NCBI RefSeq assembly: GCF_003289925.1
Contig: NZ_QLZQ01000004.1
Span: 62,001 to 126,000, forward strand
DNA length: 64,000 nucleotides
Origin: Planococcus maitriensis
Lineage (GTDB): Bacteria > Bacillota > Bacilli > Bacillales_A > Planococcaceae
Reading direction: 5' to 3'
Made by a program: the position numbers and the translations under genes. Under the pieces are notes generated by a model that was given only the letters and a program-made list of their open reading frames with translations, did no database searches and had not been told where the DNA came from. Positions 7,685 to 15,168 of this stretch are shown here, in pieces (positions within the stretch are counted from its first letter, which is position 1; every line of letters starts with the position of its first letter).

Positions 7685-8479
7685 TCACTCTCCTGTCATG
7701 AAACTGGCGTGGATTGTCCCGAACCCGTCGAATGAAGCGGTGAAATGATCTCCCGGTTCGATATGGACTGCTTGCGTGATGGCTCCGCTTAATACGACTT
7801 GCCCTTTGCGGATGAACTGCCCGCGTTTCGCGAGCTTGTTGGCCATCCAGGCGATAGCGTTCGCTGGATTGCCCATGACAGCCGCAAGCGTGCTCGTTGC
7901 GACCACTTCCCCGTTCTTGCGGAATACAACACCGCCCAGGCGCATCTCCACCTGTGCTGGGTCAAGCAATTGGTTGCCGAGGATATACCGGCAGGAAGAG
8001 GAATTGTCCGCCACGGCATCGAGCAATGTGAACTTGAATGCTTCGAAACGGCTGTCGATCACTTCGAACGCCGGCAGCACGTAGGCAGTCGATTGGATGA
8101 TTTGAGCTGGGGTGATGTACTCCCCCTTCACATCTTCTTTAAAGACGAACGCCAATTCCGGCTCGAGCTTGCCATGGATGAAGCGCTCGATCGAGTGGCT
8201 CTGGCCTTCCTCTAGGCTCATGTTTTTCAGCAGCACCCCGTAGGATGGCTCATGTACGCCCATCATCTGCTGTTTCGCTTTACTCGTCAGCCCAAGCTTC
8301 CACCCCGACACGCTCGTCCCTTCTTCGCGGCATTGCTTCTCGACCAGTAACTCCTGGACATCATAGGCTTTGTCTTCATCAAACCCTGGAATGTCTTTGG
8401 CGAATTGCGGCAGAGTCTGGACTTTATGCTGTGCCTCGAATAAGTCTTCGACAATTTGCTCGGTCGTTATGGTTTTCAT
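7685..8479 (-). CDS. dmpH: 2-oxo-3-hexenedioate (4-oxalocrotonate) decarboxylase
   Basis: 264 residues of the hydratase/decarboxylase family (FAH-like fold). Features closer to XylI/DmpH than to the hydratases are SGWKLGLTSKAK, the metal-binding KLEPELAFVF (E-x-E) block, FEVIDSRFEAFKFTLLDAVADN and a GAITQAVHIEPGD ending. It decarboxylates 2-oxo-3-hexenedioate to 2-hydroxypenta-2,4-dienoate, usually in a complex with the hydratase encoded just upstream, with which it shares a 4-base ATGA overlap. Confidence 0.88.
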   Translation of the reverse strand: MKTITTEQIVEDLFEAQHKVQTLPQFAKDIPGFDEDKAYDVQELLVEKQCREEGTSVSGWKLGLTSKAKQQMMGVHEPSYGVLLKNMSLEEGQSHSIERFIHGKLEPELAFVFKEDVKGEYITPAQIIQSTAYVLPAFEVIDSRFEAFKFTLLDAVADNSSSCRYILGNQLLDPAQVEMRLGGVVFRKNGEVVATSTLAAVMGNPANAIAWMANKLAKRGQFIRKGQVVLSGAITQAVHIEPGDHFTASFDGFGTIHASFMTGE

Positions 8480-9270
8480 TCAACGTTCCTCCCATCCGTA
8501 AAGCTTGCCGTCACTGAACCAAGATGCGCGAACTCGGCTGTGAACGTATCCCCATCCTGGATCGGCAAAGCTTTCGTAAATGCCCCCGACAGGACGATTT
8601 CGCCAGCTAACAGCGGCACATCGTAAGCTGACAAGGCATTCGCGAGCCACGCAATCGCATAAAGCGGATTGCCAAGCACTGCAGCGCCTGTCGCCGACTC
8701 CAGAAATTCACCGTTATGGGAAACGTTCATCCCGAGACAGCTCAAGTCGAGTCCTTCGAGCTTCGTCGGTTTCGAACCCATGACGACGAGCGCGGACGAG
8801 CCGTTGTCGGATACGGTATCTTCAAAGCGGATGTTCCAGTCTTCGATCCGGCTGTCGATAATTTCAATGGCCGGTACGATATAATCCGTCGCTTCGATAA
8901 CATCCAGCGGGGTCACAGTCGGCCCTGTCAGGTCTTTTTTCAGGACGAAGGCAATTTCACATTCCACTTTCGGCTGCAGCAGGCGCTCGAGCGGCACTTT
9001 GTCGCCGTCCGAATACATCATCGTGTCGAACAGATGGCCATAATCCGGCTGGCCGACGCCGAACATTTCCTGTATTGCTTTGCTGGTCGCACCGATTTTC
9101 TTGCCGATGATGCGGGCCCCTTGCGCCCTTTTTTCTGCAACGTATTGCAATTGGATTTGGTAAGCGTCATCCAAAGTAATGTTCGGAAAACGCTCGCTCA
9201 AGGGCGCAATCGGCTTTCTCGTTTTTTCTGCTTCGATCAATTCATTCGCAAGCTGTTGGATCACAACCAT
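8476..9270 (-). CDS. dmpE: 2-hydroxypenta-2,4-dienoate (2-keto-4-pentenoate) hydratase
   Basis: 264 residues, paralogous to the decarboxylase that follows. IIGKKIGATSKAIQEMFGV, the PKVECEIAFVL metal-binding block and IIDSRIEDWNIRFEDTVSDN match XylJ/DmpE/MhpD hydratases. It adds water to 2-hydroxypenta-2,4-dienoate to give 4-hydroxy-2-oxovalerate. Its stop overlaps the decarboxylase ATG, as expected for partners that form a complex. The gene is separated from the aldolase by 58 bases holding a hairpin. Confidence 0.88.
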   Translation of the reverse strand: MVVIQQLANELIEAEKTRKPIAPLSERFPNITLDDAYQIQLQYVAEKRAQGARIIGKKIGATSKAIQEMFGVGQPDYGHLFDTMMYSDGDKVPLERLLQPKVECEIAFVLKKDLTGPTVTPLDVIEATDYIVPAIEIIDSRIEDWNIRFEDTVSDNGSSALVVMGSKPTKLEGLDLSCLGMNVSHNGEFLESATGAAVLGNPLYAIAWLANALSAYDVPLLAGEIVLSGAFTKALPIQDGDTFTAEFAHLGSVTASFTDGRNVE

Positions 9271-9298
9271 GGGAGCAGTCCTTTCTTCTAAAGGAAAA

Positions 9299-9330
9299 GG
9301 CCGTTAAATTCACTCAACGGCCGCCTTTTT
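9299..9330. terminator. Intra-operon hairpin between aldolase and hydratase genes
   Basis: GGCCGTT (9299-9305) pairs with AACGGCC (9316-9322). T runs follow on both strands (TTTTT at 9326-9330 on plus; TTTT from 9298 to 9295 on minus). In the direction of the operon it could act as a partial terminator or as an mRNA stabiliser/processing element that splits the operon 5/5. Confidence 0.6.
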
Positions 9331-10339
9331 ATTTCACTAATTCTTTCGCTTTAAGATCCTGTGCCACATCGATGATCCAGTCTTCCTGGCCGGCTACCGC
9401 ATGGCGGCGCCCGAGTTCTTCGATAATGGCGACAGGGTTCAGGTTGAATTTCTCTGCCGCTTCCCGAACATGCAACAGGAAGCTATTATAGACACCCGCA
9501 TAGCCGGTAGCGATGTTATCGCGGTCGAGTATTTGCGGGTATTTGAAGACAGGAGCGACAATCTCTTCTGCTGTATCCATCAATACCGTCAAGTCGATGC
9601 CGGTTTCGATATTCATTTTATTCAATACAGCGACCAAGACTTCTGTCGGTGCATTGCCGGCGCCTGCCCCAAGGCCGCGTAATGTGCCGTCAACCTGGTC
9701 GGCTCCTGCTTCGATAGCAGCGATTGTATTCCCGATGGAAAGCCCCAAGTTATTATGGGCATGGAAGCCGACATTGACTGAAATGCTGTCTTTCACGCGT
9801 GCGACCCGCTCCCGGACACTTTCGGGAACAAGTGCCCCGGCAGAGTCGACGACATAGACGCAGTCTGCCCCGTAGCTTTCCATGAGTTTCGCTTGCTCTG
9901 CAAGGACACGGGCCGGTTGGGTATGGCTCATCATGAGAAAACCGACTGTGCCAAGCCCGCTGTTTTTCGCTTGTTCGAAGTATTGTTGGGTGACGTCCGC
10001 TTCTGTACAATGCACGGCCACGCGGAGGATGTCGATCCCGAATTCTGCCGCTTTGACGATTTCCGGTCTTGTGCCAAGCCCCGGGACGAATAGCGAAGCG
10101 ATTTTCGAACCACCCTTATTCGCCACGGCCTGTTCGATCAGCGACCATTCGTCATGAGTGGAGAAGCCTTGCTGGATGGTCGAACCGCCAAGCCCCGAAC
10201 CATGGCTCACTTCGATTACCGGCATGCGCGCTTCCGCTAGACGGCTGACGACAGAGGCGACAAATTCAGGTGAAAAGGAATGGCTGACTGCATGGGAACC
10301 GTCCCGCAATGTCGTATCGGTAATGATCGGAGCTTTCAT
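9329..10339 (-). CDS. dmpG: 4-hydroxy-2-oxovalerate aldolase
   Basis: 336 residues, a DmpG/MhpE-type class II aldolase of the HMGL-like TIM-barrel family. TDTTLRDGSHAVSH at residues 7-20 holds the catalytic Arg and metal-ligand Asp; GFHAHNNLGLS carries the two His metal ligands; a DmpG-type communication domain follows (about 270-336). It splits 4-hydroxy-2-oxovalerate into pyruvate and acetaldehyde and channels the aldehyde to the partner dehydrogenase, whose gene overlaps it by four bases. Confidence 0.93.
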   Translation of the reverse strand: MKAPIITDTTLRDGSHAVSHSFSPEFVASVVSRLAEARMPVIEVSHGSGLGGSTIQQGFSTHDEWSLIEQAVANKGGSKIASLFVPGLGTRPEIVKAAEFGIDILRVAVHCTEADVTQQYFEQAKNSGLGTVGFLMMSHTQPARVLAEQAKLMESYGADCVYVVDSAGALVPESVRERVARVKDSISVNVGFHAHNNLGLSIGNTIAAIEAGADQVDGTLRGLGAGAGNAPTEVLVAVLNKMNIETGIDLTVLMDTAEEIVAPVFKYPQILDRDNIATGYAGVYNSFLLHVREAAEKFNLNPVAIIEELGRRHAVAGQEDWIIDVAQDLKAKELVK

Positions 10340-11247
10340 ACAATCACGCCTCCCTTTTTCAATAAATGGCTGGCGAATTGTTCGCCGACCTGCTGTGCCG
10401 CTGCTGTCATGATATCGAGGTTCCCCGCGTAATTCGGGAAGAAATCCCCAGCGCCTTCAACTTCGTTCAAAATGATCACTGTCGGCAATTCGCCCCAAGG
10501 TGTATGCCGGACATCGATGTACGGCTTCGCTTTCAGGCGGTAACCCGGCACATATCGCTGCACGTCCGCGACCACTTTTTCGATGGATTCAAGGACTGCC
10601 GCCTCGTCCGCCTCTTCATGCAAGACTGCGTATACCGTGTTGTTCATCATGATCGGCGGCTCTGCCGAGTTGATGATCGGCACGGCGCGGGCTGTGTCCG
10701 CACCCCCGATTTTTTGGCAGGCATTCGCTGTCGTCATCGTGAATTCATCCAGATTTTGCCGTGTTCCGGGCCCTACCGACACACTGGAAATCGTCGCGAT
10801 GATCTCGCTGTATTTCACGGGCGCGATGCGGTTCACCGCATAGACGAGCGGCGTCGTCGCCTGGCCGCTGCAGGAAATCATATTGACGTTATCCACTTCA
10901 AGGTGGTCGCCGAGATTGATCGCCGGCACAACGTACGGACCAACCGCAGCGGGGGTCAGGTCAATCGCGATGATTCCTGCCTCTTTCAGGCGCGGCGCAT
11001 GCGCCATATGCGCTTTTGCACTGGTCGCATCGAAGACAATGCGGATTTCCTCCGCATCCAGCACCCCATCGATGCCGCGATCCGTTGTAGGAATCCCTAA
11101 TTCCGCTGCGCGTTTCAAGCCTTCGGATTCCGGGTCGATTCCAGCCATCAAGGCCAGTTCCATCGCCCCGTCTGTCTTCAGGATTTTATACATTAAGTCA
11201 GTTCCGATGTTTCCCGAACCGAGAATTGCTGCTTTGACTTTTCCCAT
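10336..11247 (-). CDS. dmpF: Acetaldehyde dehydrogenase (acetylating)
   Basis: 303 residues, DmpF/MhpF type. An N-terminal GSGNIGTDLMYKI Rossmann motif and the active-site MISCSGQATTPLVYA segment with the acyl-accepting Cys are visible. It converts acetaldehyde, NAD+ and CoA into acetyl-CoA in a channelling complex with the aldolase encoded next (4-base overlap). Its presence shows that the pathway ends in acetaldehyde plus pyruvate, i.e. that catechol and not homoprotocatechuate is the ring substrate. Confidence 0.93.
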   Translation of the reverse strand: MGKVKAAILGSGNIGTDLMYKILKTDGAMELALMAGIDPESEGLKRAAELGIPTTDRGIDGVLDAEEIRIVFDATSAKAHMAHAPRLKEAGIIAIDLTPAAVGPYVVPAINLGDHLEVDNVNMISCSGQATTPLVYAVNRIAPVKYSEIIATISSVSVGPGTRQNLDEFTMTTANACQKIGGADTARAVPIINSAEPPIMMNNTVYAVLHEEADEAAVLESIEKVVADVQRYVPGYRLKAKPYIDVRHTPWGELPTVIILNEVEGAGDFFPNYAGNLDIMTAAAQQVGEQFASHLLKKGGVIV

Positions 11248-11259
11248 GGGATCCTCCTT

Positions 11260-12264
11260 TTATTCAGCGGCTACTTTTAACGGGACAGTTGCAGGAGCTG
11301 GCGTGCCATAAGTCCAGAACGAATCCGGGAAGACCGCGCCGATCCAGGTATCGCCATTGCCCGGTACGTCTTTCATTTGCCAAGTAATCGTTTTCCAGTC
11401 GGGGTCCATGATCAAGTATCCGGCATCCCCGAACAATTCGACACGGTTGCCGCCCGGCTCGTAAGCATACATGCAAAATGCTTGGCTGACGCCGTGCTTG
11501 TTCGGCGGGATTTCGATGAAATGGCCGTAATCCTTCAGGATATCCGCTGCATCATATAAATTTTGTGGAATGCCGTACCAATAGCAAACGTGGTGAAGTT
11601 TTCCTTTAACACCGTTCGGCTCCTGCATAAAGGCGATTTCATGCACCAGGTTGGAAACACTGTTCCAAGTGCCGATGACATGGTCATTGTCTTTGATCTG
11701 TTCACGGATTTTGAAACCGAGCGTTTCCACGAGGAAGTTCGTATCCGCTTCAGGATTGCTCGACATCAAATTGATGTGGTCGAGGCGCCGGACCGGCACT
11801 CCTTTCAATGGACGCTTTTGGCTGCGCGATAATAATTTCGAGCGTTTATCTTCGTCGCATTCATAATATTCCACTTCCCAAAGCACTTCCATTTTGTGGC
11901 CGTCCGGCGTCGTAAACTGATATGCCGGGCCTTGGCCATATTCTTCTTCCGACCAGCCGAGGCCGTATCCGCTCTGTTCGAGCGCTTTTACGCGACGTTC
12001 CAAAGCTTGCGGTGAAGTCGTACGCCAGGCGACATGGCCAAGCCCGGCCTCTTCCGCTTCCGTTACGATCAGGGAGTACTTATAGCTGTCTTCATAAGCC
12101 CGCAAATAAGTTTTTTCTTCGACTTGGTCAACGATCTCCATCCCAAGCATGTCCGTGTAGAATGCCACTGTTTCTTTCGGCGTTGGCGACAATACTTCCA
12201 CGTGGACGATTTGGGCGACATCAAAAATCGGTTCTTCGGATTGGCGTGTCATTTCGTTTGTCAT
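11260..12264 (-). CDS. Catechol 2,3-dioxygenase (extradiol, vicinal-oxygen-chelate type)
   Basis: 334 residues in two VOC modules (about 15-135 and 158-285). Iron ligands are visible as H163 (RLDHINL), the HH pair at 224-225 (KLHHVCYW) and E276 (GNRVELFG). It cleaves catechol next to the hydroxyl groups, using Fe(II) and O2, to give yellow 2-hydroxymuconic semialdehyde. The C-terminal tail of about 55 residues is typical of Gram-positive members. It lies between the flavin reductase (18-base gap) and acetaldehyde dehydrogenase (12-base gap). Confidence 0.9.
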   Translation of the reverse strand: MTNEMTRQSEEPIFDVAQIVHVEVLSPTPKETVAFYTDMLGMEIVDQVEEKTYLRAYEDSYKYSLIVTEAEEAGLGHVAWRTTSPQALERRVKALEQSGYGLGWSEEEYGQGPAYQFTTPDGHKMEVLWEVEYYECDEDKRSKLLSRSQKRPLKGVPVRRLDHINLMSSNPEADTNFLVETLGFKIREQIKDNDHVIGTWNSVSNLVHEIAFMQEPNGVKGKLHHVCYWYGIPQNLYDAADILKDYGHFIEIPPNKHGVSQAFCMYAYEPGGNRVELFGDAGYLIMDPDWKTITWQMKDVPGNGDTWIGAVFPDSFWTYGTPAPATVPLKVAAE

Positions 12265-12282
12265 GTTCAGTTCCTCCCTTTA

Positions 12283-12759
12283 TTAAAGGACCGCATATTG
12301 CGGATCCAGTTCTGCATATTTGCCGCATGAGAACAACAGCGGATCGCCGTCTTTCACGAGCATTTTTTCAACCCGCCCGATGAAAATCGTATGATCTCCG
12401 GCGAGCACTTCCTGTTCGACTGTACAAATGACTTGGACGAGTGAACCTTTGACAAGCGGAAACCCATTCTCTTCACAAAAACTGAATGTGCCATCACTCG
12501 GAATCTGCCCCGCGAATTGCTTCGAGACATTCACTTGTTCTTTTGACAAGACGCTGACGCCGAAACGCCCGCTTGCTTTAATCAATTGCAGCGTTTGGGC
12601 GCGTTCACCGATCGACACGGCAACCAGCGCCGGATCGAGCGAGATGGACATAAAGCCATTCGCAGTCATGCCATGGTATTCACCTTCGACATCTGTAGAG
12701 ATTACCGTTACCCCCGTGGCGAACTTACCCATTGCGTTGCGGAATTCACGACTATCCAT
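12283..12759 (-). CDS. Flavin reductase component of the aromatic hydroxylase (HpaC/PheA2-like)
   Basis: 158 residues of the flavin-reductase-like FMN/FAD-binding split-barrel family: FRNAMGKFATGVTVIST at the N-terminus, a GMTANGFMSISLDPALVAVSI core and DHTIFIGRVE near the end. It supplies reduced FAD to the oxygenase encoded immediately upstream. GGAGGG seven bases before the ATG at 12759 fixes the start inside a longer frame. The stop is 18 bases from the dioxygenase start. Confidence 0.9.
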   Translation of the reverse strand: MDSREFRNAMGKFATGVTVISTDVEGEYHGMTANGFMSISLDPALVAVSIGERAQTLQLIKASGRFGVSVLSKEQVNVSKQFAGQIPSDGTFSFCEENGFPLVKGSLVQVICTVEQEVLAGDHTIFIGRVEKMLVKDGDPLLFSCGKYAELDPQYAVL

Positions 12760-12772
12760 AAATGAGCCCTCC

Positions 12773-14272
12773 TTAGATTGTTGGGATTTTTTCTTTCCAT
12801 ACTTCGTTTGTCCAGCCATTCAAGTCATAGTCACTCATCGCTTCATCTACCAATGATTTAAATGATTCTGCATTGCCCGAGCCGATTGAATGATACATCG
12901 CTTCGAGGCGGATATTTTCATGGTTTCCGGCATAGTTCACTTCATACAACTCGTGGCGGCCGCCGAACTCGGTGCCGATTGCATCCCATACCATTTTCAG
13001 CAACTTGACGCGTTCTTCTGCAGTGACGCCTGTCCCTTTGTAATATTGATCCAAATACGGGCGGATTTCCGGGTTCAGGAAATCTGCAGAGCTCGACGGC
13101 AGCTGGATCAATCCGCCGGCAACAACCTGTTCGAAGATTTTCTTTACCTTGACCCAGACTTCCGGTGCCAGTACGCGGTAAGCAGCTGCCGCGACTCCGT
13201 TCGGGATCGGCGTGCCGTTGCGCCCGATATCCGGATTCATCGCCATCGTATCCGACAAGCTCCAGATCATGTTGCGAAGTGCGACCACTTCACCGATATT
13301 TGCCTGTACCCCGCGGAACTGATGGGTTCCCGACGCTTCCGTCGCTTTCATCAAAAGGCCCGTCATGAAATCGAGCTTGACCCCAAGGCGTGCACAGCCG
13401 TGGAAGCTGAAACGGTTAACGAAATGTGTTTCAGGCACGAAACCATTGGAGATTTCCACATTGTTGTATGCCAGCACGTTTTCCCAAGGAATAAAGACAT
13501 TATCAAGAACGATGACGGCATCGTTTTCATCAAAGCGGCTGGACAACGGATAATCAAACGGCGATCCATTCGTCTTCGCATTCATTTCGTACGACTGGCG
13601 GCTGATCATTTTCAAGCCCGGTGCATTCATCGGCACGAGGAAGATCAATGCATGGCTTGTGTCCCCTTCGCCCAGTTCTTTCGGGCCGTAGTTGGCGACG
13701 AAATTATAATTCGTAAGCGCCGCAGCCGTTCCGACCATTTTCGCCCCGCTGACGACTATACCGTCTTCCCGCTCCTCAACAGCCCGCACGAACACTTCCT
13801 TGTTTTCATGGAGCGATTTCGAGCGGTCCATCTGCGGATTGATCACTGTGTGATTGACGAAAGGCAAATCGCGCCCAGCTTTTCTGTACCAGGCTTTCGC
13901 GTTTTCTTCAAAGCCTACATAATAATCCGAATACGCCTCGAGATGCCCAAGGAATGAGGCTTTATAGTCAGGCGTTCTGCCCATGAACCCGTAGTTCAGC
14001 TTCGACCATTCGACGATGGCATCCCGCGCGCCAAGGAGATCTTCTGCGTTACGCGGAGTGCTGAAGAACCTGTGGGTCCGGTCACCGTATTCGTTGATCG
14101 TCGTCAGTACGTCCTGCTTTTCCGGGTCGTGCAGCGCATCGTACATCCGTGCATAAGACAAAGCTGAATTCCGGTAAGCTGGATGCGTCGTCACATCATC
14201 GATTTTTTCACCATTCAGGTACACCACTCGGCCGTCCCGTAAACTCTCCAGATATTGTTCTCCAGTAAACAT
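12773..14272 (-). CDS. FADH2-dependent phenol / 4-hydroxyphenylacetate hydroxylase, oxygenase component (HpaB family)
   Basis: 499 residues of the HpaB family (acyl-CoA-dehydrogenase-like fold): N-terminal domain with PAYRNSALSYARMYDALHDP, middle HpaB_N barrel (FVNHTVINPQMDRSK) and C-terminal helical bundle ending in the tetramer region. Databases usually call such proteins 4-hydroxyphenylacetate 3-monooxygenase, but the downstream genes form the catechol branch and the regulator carries phenol-sensor residues. A phenol hydroxylase like Geobacillus PheA1 is therefore the better functional call (inference). First gene of the ten-gene operon. Confidence 0.87.
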   Translation of the reverse strand: MFTGEQYLESLRDGRVVYLNGEKIDDVTTHPAYRNSALSYARMYDALHDPEKQDVLTTINEYGDRTHRFFSTPRNAEDLLGARDAIVEWSKLNYGFMGRTPDYKASFLGHLEAYSDYYVGFEENAKAWYRKAGRDLPFVNHTVINPQMDRSKSLHENKEVFVRAVEEREDGIVVSGAKMVGTAAALTNYNFVANYGPKELGEGDTSHALIFLVPMNAPGLKMISRQSYEMNAKTNGSPFDYPLSSRFDENDAVIVLDNVFIPWENVLAYNNVEISNGFVPETHFVNRFSFHGCARLGVKLDFMTGLLMKATEASGTHQFRGVQANIGEVVALRNMIWSLSDTMAMNPDIGRNGTPIPNGVAAAAYRVLAPEVWVKVKKIFEQVVAGGLIQLPSSSADFLNPEIRPYLDQYYKGTGVTAEERVKLLKMVWDAIGTEFGGRHELYEVNYAGNHENIRLEAMYHSIGSGNAESFKSLVDEAMSDYDLNGWTNEVWKEKIPTI

Positions 14273-14339
14273 GAAATCACTCCGTTTCGTTAAGTTTGAT
14301 AATGTAGGCCATACATTTGATTCAAACTATATAGCGTAA

Positions 14340-14353
14340 TGAAAACGCTAACA
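14340..14353 (+). promoter_or_regulatory. cre site (CcpA) upstream of the aromatic operon
   Basis: TGAAAACGCTAACA matches the Bacillus cre consensus TGWAANCGNTNWCA at every position. It sits 68-81 bases before the hydroxylase start, in the promoter area, and predicts catabolite control by CcpA. Confidence 0.8.
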
Positions 14354-14359
14354 ATAACA

Positions 14360-14388
14360 GCAACTGTCGAGAAAATTCATTGCAACTG
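14360..14388. promoter_or_regulatory. Direct repeat, candidate binding site of the operon regulator
   Basis: GCAACTG occurs at 14360-14366 and again at 14382-14388, exactly 22 bp apart (two helical turns), upstream of the cre site. Spacing and position suit an activator dimer or tetramer. Assignment to the PucR-type regulator is inferred. Confidence 0.4.
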
Positions 14389-14445
14389 ACACAAGGTGTT
14401 CAAAAAATACTGAATATTTAATTTATAAATGATGTGTGTAAACAA

Positions 14446-14478
14446 GAAAAAAGCATCGAGCAATGGATTGCCCGGTGC
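14446..14478 (-). terminator. Terminator of the four-helix membrane protein gene
   Basis: On the minus strand GCACCGGGCAA pairs with TTGCTCGATGC (14478-14453), then TTTTTT. Confidence 0.75.
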
Positions 14479-14516
14479 TAAATAAATCATTCAGAAATTA
14501 TTGTTCTTATCCATGA

Positions 14517-14945
14517 TTACTTTCTTATTTTCTTGTATAATTTCCAGCCGGCAAGCGCAAGGGGCGTGGCGCCGAGGATAAAGAAAAAGAACGGCAGGAA
14601 AATAGCCGTCACCGACAATAGCGAAGTGACTGCCAGCAAATTCCGCGGCGCGTTCTTGACTTCCGCCAACCCCATGAAGCCGAGCGCCATCAAACTGAAG
14701 AAAAAGATGAACGCGAGCGGCAGCCCTAACGATAAGCCGATCGTGTGTTCAAAGCTTTCATTCGGATAGACTACATCATAGGCAGCGTGTGCCATATACA
14801 TGACAGCTGCGAATAGCAGCGTGGCGCTGGTCTGGAACAGCGCTTTGTTTTCGATGGTCGTGCTTTTCCTGAAGGATACGATCAAGGCGATATTTCCTGC
14901 AATGAGCGTCCCCCAGCTGATCAATAGAAATGGCCATGGATTCAA
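14517..14945 (-). CDS. Small four-TM membrane protein, unknown function
   Basis: 142 residues with four hydrophobic segments at about 4-24, 38-58, 70-93 and 102-128, and a basic tail WKLYKKIRK. No family was recognised. A hydrophobic segment right at the N-terminus and positively charged short loops suggest an integral membrane protein. Not part of the aromatic operon: a terminator separates them. It is divergent from the binding-protein gene at 15169. Confidence 0.65.
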   Translation of the reverse strand: MNPWPFLLISWGTLIAGNIALIVSFRKSTTIENKALFQTSATLLFAAVMYMAHAAYDVVYPNESFEHTIGLSLGLPLAFIFFFSLMALGFMGLAEVKNAPRNLLAVTSLLSVTAIFLPFFFFILGATPLALAGWKLYKKIRK

Positions 14946-15168
14946 AAGTCCCCTACTTTCCCTTATCCTGTCGATAAGCGTGGTGTTTACCAGTCTAGTA
15001 TAAAATGACTAAATATTTATAATAATCACATAACCAAACTTTCTTCTATTATACTAAAACACATGCACTTCATTACGCTAAACTAATACGTCAATTCCAG
15101 AAAGGAGGCCCTGCACAATTACATAGCGTTCTCGATATCTACCCAATCCCACCACAAGGAGTGTTTCA

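Noticed and set aside
7680-7688. GTG start for the tautomerase giving three extra residues
   Set aside because: It would bury the catalytic Pro-1; the ATG at 7679 has a well-spaced ribosome site.
12773-14272. Calling the hydroxylase strictly 4-hydroxyphenylacetate 3-monooxygenase
   Set aside because: The operon lacks all homoprotocatechuate-branch enzymes and ends in the acetaldehyde/pyruvate branch, which needs catechol.
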